Positions 55,470-63,436 of a DNA stretch of 64,000 nucleotides are shown here, piece by piece. A program made the translations under genes and the position numbers. The notes beneath the pieces are model-generated. The model had not been told where the DNA came from, did no database searches, and worked only from the letters and a program-made list of their open reading frames with translations. Source of the stretch: JANNSX01 sp041397825 (lineage in GTDB: Bacteria > Pseudomonadota > Alphaproteobacteria > Rhizobiales > Hyphomicrobiaceae); the NCBI GenBank assembly GCA_041397825.1, contig JAWKVX010000007.1, forward strand, positions 248,001 through 312,000, written 5' to 3'. The stretch's first letter is position 1; the number at the start of each line of letters is the position of its first letter.

Positions 55470-56855
55470 TCACGCAGCCCGCTGCTGGCCTCCGAGAGTG
55501 GCCAGGCGCCGCCTTGCGCGCTGGGCGGCCTCGTAGCCCGTGCCCGCGGCTGTCTCCATGTTGCCGATCTCGGAGAAATAGTCGCCGGCGAGGTGGATGT
55601 CCGTGTCGGTGCGATCCGAGTAGCGGACAACCGGGCCGAAATCGAAGCCTGCCGGGCGATAGGTGTTCCCCGGCGACCACTTCTGGACTTTCGTCTCGAC
55701 GATGAGCGGCCGGATCTCGGGGTAGAGCTGGAAGATGTCCGAGAGATAGCGTTCGCGGATCTCGTCCTCGGTGAGCCGCATCATCTCGGCCGCCGGTTTG
55801 CCGCCCGAATAGACCATGAAGCTCGATCCGCGCTTGGCGCCGCCGAGCGCCCGAAGCGGGTTCGAATGGTTGAACATCATGTTGATGGTCCGGCCGGGCA
55901 CCGTGATGGCGTAGATGTCGTCCCAGGGCATGGGCTTGGTCTCGTTGGTCCGCACCGCCATGCTAGGGAAGGGACCATAGCGGACATTGGCAAGCGTCGC
56001 TCGGACGGGCTCCGGCAGGCTGCTGGCGATGCGGGATGCCGCGAAAGCGGGGATCGCGACGATGACTTGCGAAGCCGATACGGTCTCCTGCCGGCCCCCC
56101 CGCTCGAAAGTGACGGCGGTCTGCCGGCCTCGCGGCTCGAGGCTCGTCGCCGTCGCCTCGACGAGGGCGCGATCGCCGAGCCGCTCGGTCATCACCTCGC
56201 CGAGGCGGCCTGAGCCGCCCATCATGTTGACGGCCATCGAGTCACCCTTGCCGGCCCACACCATGCCGAACAGTGTCAGGCCGACACCGGCGCTGATGTC
56301 CTCGAGCTCAGCCGCGCTGCGTTGTCCCGCGGCTCGGAAGAGGGACTCTATTCTGGCCGGCATCGGCCCGAGAAACGCGCGGAAGGAGTGATCGGACATG
56401 AAGCGGGCGGTGCGAGCCCGCCGATTCTCGCTGCTCTCGCCTGCGAGTGGCTGTGTTGCCTGCTGCCAGTGCCTGACGCCTGCCTTGATCTTGAGGCCGA
56501 CTCGGGCGAGCGCGATCCGCTCGAAGAGGGAGAGCGGCAGTGTGAGCGGCAGGGCCGAGACGGAGGCTGGCGCAACGACTTTGCCTTGATGCCAGAGCGC
56601 GAACTTGTTGCCCGGGATCGGTATGGTCTCGAGACCTATCTCGAGCATGAGATTGCGCATATAGGATCCCGGCGCCGGAAACAGATGTCCGCCGAAATTG
56701 AGCCACATGTCGTCGCGCGGTAGCGAAAAGAGACGCCCGCCCAGGCGATGCGTTCGTTCCACGAGGAGGATGTTGAGATCTCTGAGCTGCCAGGCGGCCA
56801 TCAGGCCTGCCGGACCGCCACCGATGATGACGACATCGTAGGATGCTTCGCTCAT
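55470..56855 (-). CDS. FAD-dependent amine-oxidase/protoporphyrinogen-oxidase-like protein
   Basis: A 461-residue flavoprotein beginning MSEASYDVVIIGGGPAGLMA, with the dinucleotide motif at about 11-16, then RTHRLGGRLFSL and a C-terminal FAD segment HLAGDYFSEIGNMETAAGTGYEAAQRA. This is the NAD(P)-binding-like amine-oxidase fold shared by monoamine oxidases, phytoene desaturases and PPOX. I cannot pick a substrate. The start MSEASYD is chosen over a frame extending to 57200, whose first 115 residues are Arg/Ser-rich. It is divergent from the permease operon and convergent with the tRNA. Confidence 0.85.
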   Translation of the reverse strand: MSEASYDVVIIGGGPAGLMAAWQLRDLNILLVERTHRLGGRLFSLPRDDMWLNFGGHLFPAPGSYMRNLMLEIGLETIPIPGNKFALWHQGKVVAPASVSALPLTLPLSLFERIALARVGLKIKAGVRHWQQATQPLAGESSENRRARTARFMSDHSFRAFLGPMPARIESLFRAAGQRSAAELEDISAGVGLTLFGMVWAGKGDSMAVNMMGGSGRLGEVMTERLGDRALVEATATSLEPRGRQTAVTFERGGRQETVSASQVIVAIPAFAASRIASSLPEPVRATLANVRYGPFPSMAVRTNETKPMPWDDIYAITVPGRTINMMFNHSNPLRALGGAKRGSSFMVYSGGKPAAEMMRLTEDEIRERYLSDIFQLYPEIRPLIVETKVQKWSPGNTYRPAGFDFGPVVRYSDRTDTDIHLAGDYFSEIGNMETAAGTGYEAAQRARRRLATLGGQQRAA

Positions 56856-57414
56856 AACGGGTCTCACGTGTGCCGGCCTTCGGATCCGACTCGTAACCGC
56901 AACCGCCTCGTCGGCCAAGTCGTTTGAGAGCGCGGGAAGGTCGTTCGAACGGATCGTGTGCGAGCCGCCGCCCGTGCGTTGCGGCGTCTGCCGAGCGGCG
57001 CGAACTCGCGAGTCAGACGACGGGCGTTGCACGTGGTGGAAGGGCCGCCGTCGACCCGTCGCGAGACCAGGCGATCTCCCCCGATCGGAGGAATATCCCC
57101 CTTCCGACCAAATTGACGGACTTTCATTTCGCTTAAATATTGTTTCCTCGCAGTTGCGTGCGGTGTGGTGTGACCGCCGTGCGATTTGGGGGGAATCCAA
57201 AAAAGGAGTGCGTCGCCGTGGCGCGGGCTGCGCCTGACGGAGAGGCTATGAAGCCGCCGCTGCATTCGCGGAAACGCCGGGCAGCGAAGGCCAATTCGAC
57301 CCTCGGTCGCGCAGCGGTGTGCTTGGATCGCAGGACGGCTGTTCGGGGAATCTCATGCTCAGCAGAGACCTGCTTCCCGAACGGATGAGGAATCCATCGG
57401 AGGGAGGAGTCATC
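56856..57414. other. Divergent region upstream of the permease operon
   Basis: 559 bases between two divergent units. It holds a promoter candidate at 57113-57140 and an AAAAAAGGAG at about 57197-57206. A 82-codon frame (57140-57388) with Arg-rich composition follows and I do not support it as a gene. The long leader (about 270 bases from the candidate promoter to the first ATG) could carry regulation. Confidence 0.5.
57113..57140 (+). promoter_or_regulatory. Candidate promoter of the small-membrane-protein/permease operon
   Basis: TTGACG (57113-57118) and AAATAT (57135-57140) are separated by 16 bases in an AT-rich island within GC-rich DNA, about 275 bases before the first gene of the operon. 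Confidence 0.5.
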
Positions 57415-57702
57415 ATGCAGCAGAAGATCTCGGATCCACGTATCGACAAGATGTTTGGCACCGACCGATTGTGGGCTTACGGCGCCGTTCTGGTGCTTTG
57501 GCTGCTGTATGCCTTCGTGTTTCTCGAGGTCATGCCCAACGTGGTCGACAGCATGACCCTCATTGTTCTCGCGATCGGTGGTGGGCTCGTGTTGCTGTTC
57601 AATACGGCGTCGATCCTGGCGATGATCAGTCACTACGGCGAGGACAAAGAGAACATCTACGGCCTCGATCTGCACTATCTCGATCTCATGAAGAAACCCT
57701 AG
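57415..57702 (+). CDS. Small two-helix membrane protein, first gene of the permease operon
   Basis: A 95-residue protein: MQQKISDPRIDKMFGTDRLW, helix 1 (about 20-40, YGAVLVLWLLYAFVFLEVMP), helix 2 (about 46-70, MTLIVLAIGGGLVLLFNTAS), then a polar end ISHYGEDKENIYGLDLHYLDLMKKP. The ATG at 57415 has a strong GGAGGGAGGAG site; the frame extends upstream without homology. No family recognised. It is followed after ten bases by a second small membrane protein and shares an operon with an APC permease, so a role as an accessory subunit is inferred. Confidence 0.8.
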   Translation: MQQKISDPRIDKMFGTDRLWAYGAVLVLWLLYAFVFLEVMPNVVDSMTLIVLAIGGGLVLLFNTASILAMISHYGEDKENIYGLDLHYLDLMKKP

Positions 57703-57712
57703 GGAGGAGCCG

Positions 57713-58093
57713 ATGGCACGGCAGATTTATTCTCCGCCAAAGCAATCGATGCTCGGGCAGACGATCGACTCGTTGTTCCTCCTGTTCCTGGTGTTCGTCG
57801 CCCTGTTCGTGCCCCTGTGGCTCGGCCTCGCGGGCGGCGGCAAGACCACACTCGAGTTCGCCGACAAGAGCTGGACGGGTCTCGGCCAGAACGCGACCAT
57901 GTCGTCCGCCTGGGAGCAACTCGGCTACACGCCGGAAACTGCGACCGAGATCATCGCCTCGCGCTTCGACTATTCCTTCGACCCTATCGCGATGCTGATC
58001 ACTGCGGTCGTCGTGATCGGCTACTTCTACATCCTCGTCCACTTCTCGCGCCGCGAGTACCGCGACGTCATCGCCGAGCGTTTCGACAAGTGA
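57713..58093 (+). CDS. Small two-helix membrane protein, second gene of the permease operon
   Basis: A 126-residue protein with helix 1 at about 20-41 (LFLLFLVFVALFVPLWLGLA) and helix 2 at about 91-110 (AMLITAVVVIGYFYILVHF). Between them is a roughly 50-residue loop GGGKTTLEFADKSWTGLGQN and SAWEQLGYTPETATEII that is probably periplasmic. A short tail SRREYRDVIAERFDK ends the protein. GGGAGGAGCCG precedes the start. Unrecognised family; the conserved-looking soluble loop would be a good target for function prediction. Confidence 0.8.
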   Translation: MARQIYSPPKQSMLGQTIDSLFLLFLVFVALFVPLWLGLAGGGKTTLEFADKSWTGLGQNATMSSAWEQLGYTPETATEIIASRFDYSFDPIAMLITAVVVIGYFYILVHFSRREYRDVIAERFDK

Positions 58094-58112
58094 ACCGGCA
58101 AGGGGCGAAATC

Positions 58113-58298
58113 ATGAATAGCTTTCAGATGCTCGAATACGCGGCCTGGGCCATCGCGGCCTTGCTCGGCCTTTGGATGCTCTACGATCTGATCAAGACGG
58201 ATCGTTCCTTCAGCGAGGAGGTTCTGACGTCCTCGCGTGAAGGTGAGATCGAGGATGCGCTGGTCATCGACCCGCCGCACCAGGGAGGCCACCGGTGA
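58113..58298 (+). CDS. Single-span small membrane protein, third gene of the permease operon
   Basis: A 61-residue protein: one helix at about 7-26 (LEYAAWAIAALLGLWMLYDL) and an acidic cytoplasmic or periplasmic tail KTDRSFSEEVLTSSREGEIEDALVIDPPHQGGHR. Its stop codon overlaps the GTG of the permease gene (GTGA), so the two are translationally coupled. Family unknown. Confidence 0.75.
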   Translation: MNSFQMLEYAAWAIAALLGLWMLYDLIKTDRSFSEEVLTSSREGEIEDALVIDPPHQGGHR

Positions 58299-59680
58299 CA
58301 CAATCAACTGCCATTCATGGCGAGCGCATCTCGCTCCTGCGGGTGCTCGGTCCCGGTCACGTCTGGGCGCTCGGCGTCGGCATCGTTCTCGTCGGCGAGT
58401 ACATGGGCTGGAACTTCGCGGTCGGTAAAGGCGGCGCGATAGCCGCGCTGATCGCCTGTTGGTTCGCGGGTCTGCTCTACACCTGCGTCGCCATGATCGA
58501 TTCCGAGGTCACCTCGACGGTCGCGGCCGCTGGTGGACAGTATGCGCAGGCCAAGCACATTGTCGGCCCGCTGATGGCGTTCAATGTCGGCCTCTATCTC
58601 GTCTTCGCCTACACCATGCTGGAGGCGGCGAATGCGATCACGCTTGGCTACCTTGTGCAGACGGTGGGCACGATGTCGGGTTTCGAGGGCGTGCAGGACA
58701 AACCCTTCATCGTACTGACGATCATGTTCCTGGCGTGGCTCAACTATCGCGGCGTCTATGCGACGCTGACCTTCAATCTCGTCATCACGGCCATCGCCTT
58801 TGTCGCGATCATCTTGCTGTTCTTTGCGATGCAACCCTGGTCCAACGCGACACTGAAGCACAGCGAGTTGCTGACGGGGCTGCCCTATGGCTGGCTTGGC
58901 GTCGTCGCCTCGCTCCACTTCGGTCTCTGGTACTATCTAGGCATCGAGGGCACGACGCAGGCGGCGGAGGAGGTGCGCTCTCCGGCCCGCTCTTTGCCGC
59001 TCGGCACCATGACCGGCATGATCACGCTGCTGATCGCGGCGACCATGACGTGGTATGTTTGTGCTGGCTTGATGCCATGGGAGTATCTGGGACAGGCCGT
59101 GACGCCGCTCTTCGATGCGGCACGCCTGACGAACTCGCTGCCGTTGATGGTGCTCCTGTTCATCGGCACGGTATTCTCGACGCTCGCCTCAGCGAACGGC
59201 TGCATCAATGATGCCTCCCGCGCCTGGTTCTCGATGGGCCGGGACCGGTATCTGCCGGTTGTCTTCGGCGCCGTGCATCCGAAGTATCGGACGCCCTACC
59301 GGTCGATCGTCTTCCTGGTGCCGGTGGCGCTCGTCTTCGCCTACTTCGCACCGCTCGATCAGGTCATCACCTTCTCGATCCTGTCGGGGCTGTTGGGCTA
59401 CACCTTCATGTCATTCAATGTGATGATGTTCCGCAATAAGTGGCCGCTGGGCTCGATCAAGCGGGGCTATGTCCACCCGCTGCATCCGTTGCCGGCGATC
59501 GTGCTGCTGCTGCTCTGTGCGGCGACCTACTTCGCGGTCTTCCTTGGCTATGGCACCCAGCTCGTGGCGATGATGGTGTTCTACATCGTCGCCTCGCTCT
59601 GGTTCCACTTCCATAGGTACCGCTTCGTCCGTCGTGGCGACCAATTCACCATGGCTTGGCCACGGCCCCGGGGCTGGTGA
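58295..59680 (+). CDS. APC-superfamily amino acid/amine permease
   Basis: A 461-residue protein with about 12 helices. The first helix has the APC-type motif LGPGHVWALGVGIVLVGEYMGWNFAVGKGG, with an unwound GxGxxxxG-like stretch, resembling ethanolamine-permease (EAT) and related amine carriers. The segment YYLGIEGTTQAAEEVRSPARSLP is the conserved region after helix 6, and SANGCINDASRAWFSMGRD and HPKYRTPYRSI are APC marks. The GTG start overlaps the preceding small-protein gene. The likely role is uptake of a small amine or amino acid. Whether it requires the three small proteins encoded upstream is unknown; canonical APC permeases act alone. Confidence 0.87.
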   Translation: MTQSTAIHGERISLLRVLGPGHVWALGVGIVLVGEYMGWNFAVGKGGAIAALIACWFAGLLYTCVAMIDSEVTSTVAAAGGQYAQAKHIVGPLMAFNVGLYLVFAYTMLEAANAITLGYLVQTVGTMSGFEGVQDKPFIVLTIMFLAWLNYRGVYATLTFNLVITAIAFVAIILLFFAMQPWSNATLKHSELLTGLPYGWLGVVASLHFGLWYYLGIEGTTQAAEEVRSPARSLPLGTMTGMITLLIAATMTWYVCAGLMPWEYLGQAVTPLFDAARLTNSLPLMVLLFIGTVFSTLASANGCINDASRAWFSMGRDRYLPVVFGAVHPKYRTPYRSIVFLVPVALVFAYFAPLDQVITFSILSGLLGYTFMSFNVMMFRNKWPLGSIKRGYVHPLHPLPAIVLLLLCAATYFAVFLGYGTQLVAMMVFYIVASLWFHFHRYRFVRRGDQFTMAWPRPRGW

Positions 59681-59685
59681 TCCGG

Positions 59686-59735
59686 GGACAGGCGAGAGGG
59701 GGGACGCCCAAGGCTTCGCCCTCTCGCGGCTGTCC
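59686..59735 (+). terminator. Long hairpin after the permease operon
   Basis: GGACAG-g-CGAGAGGG (59686-59700) pairs with CCCTCTCG-cgg-CTGTCC (59719-59735), about 14 base pairs with a small asymmetric bulge, six bases past the permease stop. There is no T-run, so Rho-independent termination is uncertain. Confidence 0.55.
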
Positions 59736-59795
59736 GAGGCCGACACCGGCGGCTCGTGTCACAGCAGATGGGCTGAGAAGGACGGTGCGATCCAG

Positions 59796-60545
59796 ATGAG
59801 CTTGGCGTTGCCCCTTGCAATTGGGACCGTCGGCATCGTGCTGGTCGCTTACCTGGCCAGGCGGGATCACCATCGCCGATTGGCGGAGCGGAAAGCGCTT
59901 CTCGATGGCGCCAGGGAGGTGCTCGACGACGCCGACATCAGCCTGGGCCGCGACGGATTTCCTCGTCTTGACGGATGGTGGCGCGGTCGGCGCGCCCGCG
60001 TCGAGCTCATTCCGGACACTCTGACCATCCGCCGGCTGCCGCAGCTCTGGCTCTCGGTGACGCTGGCGGCTCCCGACGAGGCCCGCACGCCCTTTGCGGC
60101 GCTCGTACGCCATGGTGGCGCGGAGTTCTATGCACTCGCGCACCGGCTCAGTGTCCGCCTCGAGCCGCCGTCGGGTCTGCCGGAGGAGGTTGTGCTCCGC
60201 GGCACGGGGACGGCCTCGCAAGCCAGCCTCGACCGCGTCGCGAGCGCGCTCGGCTCGATCCTCTCCGATGCTCGGGTGAAGGAGGTCGCCGCAACTCGGC
60301 AGGGCGTTCGATTGATCCGTCAGGCGGCGGAAGGCCGTCGCGGCGAGCATGTGTTGCTTCGTCAGCCGGTGTTCGACGCTGCCAGCGTGTCGCCCGGGGA
60401 ACTCGAGAGCGCGCTCGAGGCTCTATGGATGTTGCATCAGCCTGGTGTCGCATGCCCGGCCTCGGCAGCGCGTGTCGAGCGATTGGGATCGACCTCGGTG
60501 CCCGTCGCAGGCCAGGAGAATGCCGAACCGAAGGTCGCCAGATGA
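59796..60545 (+). CDS. Membrane-anchored protein of unknown function
   Basis: A 249-residue protein beginning MSLALPLAIGTVGIVLVAYL (one N-terminal helix), then LARRDHHRRLAERKALLDGA and a soluble domain containing DGFPRLDGWWRGRRARVELIPDTLTIRRLPQLWLSVTL. The remainder is polar, with LEALWMLHQPGV near the C-terminus. The pattern suggests a soluble cytoplasmic domain tethered to the membrane. I recognise no family. The ATG at 59796 is preferred to an earlier frame start. The next gene overlaps its stop (ATGA). Confidence 0.65.
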   Translation: MSLALPLAIGTVGIVLVAYLARRDHHRRLAERKALLDGAREVLDDADISLGRDGFPRLDGWWRGRRARVELIPDTLTIRRLPQLWLSVTLAAPDEARTPFAALVRHGGAEFYALAHRLSVRLEPPSGLPEEVVLRGTGTASQASLDRVASALGSILSDARVKEVAATRQGVRLIRQAAEGRRGEHVLLRQPVFDAASVSPGELESALEALWMLHQPGVACPASAARVERLGSTSVPVAGQENAEPKVAR

Positions 60546-60817
60546 GCGCGCGCCGGCCAGTTCACCCCTATCTCGTGCTCCTGGTCGCCATTCTGCTGCC
60601 GGGCGGGGGTCATCTCCTGCTTGGGCAGCCGCAGCGCGGCCTGGTCTTCGCATTCTTCTCGTTGCTTCTTGCCGTCGTCTCGTGGCACACGACGACGCCA
60701 GAGCACTCCTTCATCGGCCGTTCCGCCTTTGGCCTCTTCGTCTGGGCCCTGTCCATCCCGGATGCCTATCGGACCGCCCGGCTGCGCTATGCCCAGTGGC
60801 AGATACGGCAGGCGTGA
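60542..60817 (+). CDS. Small membrane protein, TM2-like
   Basis: A 91-residue protein with helices at about 10-25 and 30-50 and a third hydrophobic stretch near 60-72. PGGGHLLLGQPQRGLVFAFF resembles the P-G-x-G-H/Q-x-x-x-G motif found in TM2-type small membrane proteins. The start overlaps the preceding gene, so the pair is one unit. Function unknown. It is convergent with the sulfur cluster (177-base gap). Confidence 0.65.
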   Translation: MSARRPVHPYLVLLVAILLPGGGHLLLGQPQRGLVFAFFSLLLAVVSWHTTTPEHSFIGRSAFGLFVWALSIPDAYRTARLRYAQWQIRQA

Positions 60818-60994
60818 AGCCGGGTGCATGGCTCCGGTAGGTTCGTCCTGCGCGATCGGAAGGTTCCCACCGACCACGTCGGTCCGAACGCGGATCGGGG
60901 GGGCCAGGAGCAGGCCGACGCCGAAGGCCATGACGTCATCGGTCCATCAGCTTCGCAGACTTGGACACGGCTGATCGCATGGGCCCCCGCCCGC

Positions 60995-61597
60995 TCACGA
61001 GCTCTTCAGCGCCTTGCCGACATTGATCAGGTGGCGCAGCGAATCCTGGTTGTCCTTGTCACGCAGTAGTGCCATGAGGCCGCCGAGGCCGCCCCGCGCA
61101 TGTGTGCCCTTGGCGGTCGCCGCACTGGCGCTCTCGAGGGCCCCCAGCATGCGATCGATCGCCTCAAGCTTGCCGATGATGCGCGGCAGGAACACCGCCA
61201 GCTTCTCGAGCCCGCCAGAGGCCTCGAGGGATTCGACCAGAGCCACCAGCTGAGCGCCGCCGCCGCGATTGAAGCGATCGAACAGGCTCAGCGCCTCGCT
61301 GCTGGTCTCTGCAACGCGGGTGATGATCTCGTCGCTGAGTGAATCCTGGGCCGCGGCGTAGACGCGCGCAAGCTGGATGAGCCGGTCCAGGTCGCCGTTC
61401 TCGACCAGGGCCGTCAGGGCCGGCAGAGCCTTGGCCACTCCCGATCGGTTGACCTGATCCAAGAGGTCGAGGCCATCGGTGGCAGCTCCGGCCAGCCGCG
61501 TCACGATCTCGTCACTGAGGGAATCGTTGACGGCGTGTGTCAGATGCATGATGTCGTCCGGCAGGGGCGCGCTCGCGCCATTCTCAGACTGAGCCAT
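60995..61597 (-). CDS. DUF1641 protein, last gene of the sulfur cluster
   Basis: A 200-residue helical protein with two internal repeats: NDSLSDEIVTRLAGAATDGL (about residues 24-43) and QDSLSDEIITRVAETSSEAL (about 85-104). FLPRIIGKLEAIDRMLGALE and a C-terminal GLMALLRDKDNQDSLRHLINVGKAL of the DUF1641 type follow. DUF1641 genes commonly sit beside sulfide:quinone-oxidoreductase-like flavoproteins, including in archaea, and are thought to assist them, but the function is unknown. It lies 12 bases after the SQR-like gene. Confidence 0.8.
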   Translation of the reverse strand: MAQSENGASAPLPDDIMHLTHAVNDSLSDEIVTRLAGAATDGLDLLDQVNRSGVAKALPALTALVENGDLDRLIQLARVYAAAQDSLSDEIITRVAETSSEALSLFDRFNRGGGAQLVALVESLEASGGLEKLAVFLPRIIGKLEAIDRMLGALESASAATAKGTHARGGLGGLMALLRDKDNQDSLRHLINVGKALKSS

Positions 61598-61609
61598 GGC
61601 GGATCTCCC

Positions 61610-62743
61610 CTAGAGAATGCCGCGGGCCGACGCCCAATACATCTTGTTGTAGGCCATCTTGAACCAGTGCACGGCCTTGGTCGGCGGCTTCGGCTGCGGC
61701 GGGTTGTTGTAGTCGAACATGGCGTAGCTTGCCTTGTCCCGGCCGGCCTCGATGAAGCAGAACACCTTGCCGTCGTAGTCGCGCACGGGGCTGCCGAGCT
61801 TGACGATTGCGGCAATGTTCTCGCCGAGTGCCTCAGCCTCGAAGTGGGCTGTCGAGCCAGCCTTGGAGATCGGAATGTTGGTCGTGTCGCCCAGCACGTA
61901 GACGTTGTCGCGTCCGTCCATGTTGAGCTTGGTCCGGTTGGTCGGAATCCAGCCGCGCTGACCGAGGCCGCTCTTCTCGATCACATCCTGGCCGCGATGG
62001 GCCGGAATGGCGATCAGCATGTCGTAGGGGGTCTCGCTGCCTTCCTCCGAGTGGACGATCTTCTTGGCGCCATCCACTTCCTTGAGGTTGAAGAGCGTCT
62101 CGTATGTGATGCCGAGCCGATCGAACTCCGGCTGGGCCCATTTGGCGACATTCTCCAGCGTGTGCACACGTCCAATTGGGTAGGTGTAGTGCAGCTTGAC
62201 CTTGTCCCAGATGCCGCGGTCCTTGAAGTAGTCGGCAAGCATGAAGGTGATCTCGAGAGGCGCCATCGGGCACTTGTGGGGCACTCCCATCGCGATGACG
62301 ACGCGCCCGCCCTCGAAGGCCTGAAGCGCCTTGAACATCTTGATGGCATCCGCTTCGGTGTAGAATTGCAGCGCACTCTCGGCGAGGCCCGGGATGTCCT
62401 CTGCCGATGGCCGGGAGCCGGTGGCGATAACAAGGATGTCGTAGCTGTGCACCTTTCCGGCTTTGGTCTTCACCTGATTGCTGTCGAGCATGAACTGCTC
62501 GACGGGGTCGACCGCGAAGTCGATGGTCGGCTCGAGAAGGGAGCGCTGATCGCGATAGAGCTCGTCGGGCATCATGCGGCCGACGGCGAGATAGAGGAGA
62601 CCTGGCTGATACATGTGCCGGTCGCTGGCCGACAGCATCTGGAGCTTGACCTTGCCGCTCTTGAGCTCCGGTGTCAGGCGTCGGGCCAGATTGTTGCCGA
62701 GGATGGTGCCGCCCATCCCACCTCCGACGATCAGGATCTTCAT
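61610..62743 (-). CDS. Sulfide:quinone-oxidoreductase-like FAD flavoprotein
   Basis: A 377-residue FAD/NAD(P)-fold protein (MKILIVGGGMGGTILGNNLA; MYQPGLLYLAVG; VIATGSRP; VYVLGDTTNIPISKAGSTAHFEAEALGENIA) matching the SQR/flavocytochrome c-type family. It has only two cysteines, Cys158 (GVPHKCPMAPLE) and Cys329 (VFCFIEAG), which fit the pair near the flavin. The third, upstream cysteine of classical SQR is absent, so it may belong to a subtype oxidising protein-bound persulfide rather than free sulfide. GGGGAGGAGCC precedes the start. The ~30-residue C-terminal tail is hydrophobic/basic and could bind the membrane. Confidence 0.85.
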   Translation of the reverse strand: MKILIVGGGMGGTILGNNLARRLTPELKSGKVKLQMLSASDRHMYQPGLLYLAVGRMMPDELYRDQRSLLEPTIDFAVDPVEQFMLDSNQVKTKAGKVHSYDILVIATGSRPSAEDIPGLAESALQFYTEADAIKMFKALQAFEGGRVVIAMGVPHKCPMAPLEITFMLADYFKDRGIWDKVKLHYTYPIGRVHTLENVAKWAQPEFDRLGITYETLFNLKEVDGAKKIVHSEEGSETPYDMLIAIPAHRGQDVIEKSGLGQRGWIPTNRTKLNMDGRDNVYVLGDTTNIPISKAGSTAHFEAEALGENIAAIVKLGSPVRDYDGKVFCFIEAGRDKASYAMFDYNNPPQPKPPTKAVHWFKMAYNKMYWASARGIL

Positions 62744-62783
62744 GGCTCCTCCCCTTCCGTTCTCGACCGGTTGATCCCGTGTG

Positions 62784-63014
62784 CTACTTCATACGCTTGA
62801 CGATGACGTGCCAGACGCCATTCTCCTCGGTGGTGCCGAGATGCTCGTGCTTGACCTTCTTGATCCATTCGGGGATCTCGAGCGCCGAGCCTTTGTCGGT
62901 CGACAGCACCTCGATGACATCGCCGATCTCGACGGTCTTGATCGCCGCGATCAGCTCCATCAGAGGACCTGGACAGAAGCTTCCCTTGGCATCGACGATA
63001 CGGCGGTTGGCCAT
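62784..63014 (-). CDS. TusA-like sulfur carrier, first copy
   Basis: A 76-residue TusA-family protein with the sulfur-binding CPGPLMEL motif (Cys14). The variant CPGP instead of CPxP(L/I) is seen in sulfur-oxidation type TusA paralogues rather than the tRNA-thiolation type. It sits between the SQR-like gene and a DsrE-family gene, implying persulfide transfer between them. Confidence 0.88.
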   Translation of the reverse strand: MANRRIVDAKGSFCPGPLMELIAAIKTVEIGDVIEVLSTDKGSALEIPEWIKKVKHEHLGTTEENGVWHVIVKRMK

Positions 63015-63043
63015 GGCACGTTCGGTCCTGTGATTGGCGAGAC

Positions 63044-63433
63044 TTAGAAGGTCAGCAGCTGGCCCTTGCTCGCATCCTCGAGAAATTTTGTGAGCCCCAT
63101 GGGCTCGCCGACATAGTCCTCGAGTGCCTCAGGTCCAAAGCCGAGCACGTCGACGGCCATCGAGCAAGGATGGATTCGCGCCTCTCCGAGCTCGACCGCA
63201 CTCTGGAACAGCATCTTGAAGTCGGGCGCCTTCTTACTCACGAGAAGCGCGCCGAACGGTCCCTCGGCGGGCGGTTGCTCGCTGGCCCCCTTCTTGAAAT
63301 AGGCAAGTGCATTCATGGAAAGGAAGACGATGACCTCGGTGCCGCTGACGGCCGCGACCGAAGCCGTCATGGCAGCCATCTGCAGTCGCTCGCGGTGTCC
63401 GGCGGTGACGATGATGCTCAGGCGCTCGCTCAT
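63044..63433 (-). CDS. DsrE/peroxiredoxin-like family protein
   Basis: A 129-residue protein with the DsrE fold. The core runs MSERLSIIVTAGHRERLQMA to TEVIVFLSMNAL, and Cys90 is in RIHPCSMAVDVLG, the position of the conserved sulfur-binding cysteine. It is one of two DsrE-like proteins here. Together with TusA it would relay sulfane sulfur. It starts three bases after the upstream TusA gene. Confidence 0.82.
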   Translation of the reverse strand: MSERLSIIVTAGHRERLQMAAMTASVAAVSGTEVIVFLSMNALAYFKKGASEQPPAEGPFGALLVSKKAPDFKMLFQSAVELGEARIHPCSMAVDVLGFGPEALEDYVGEPMGLTKFLEDASKGQLLTF

Positions 63434-63436
63434 GGA

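Noticed and set aside
57140..57388. 82-codon frame in the leader of the permease operon
   Set aside because: Arg-rich composition with no hydrophobic pattern or domain; no support beyond being open.
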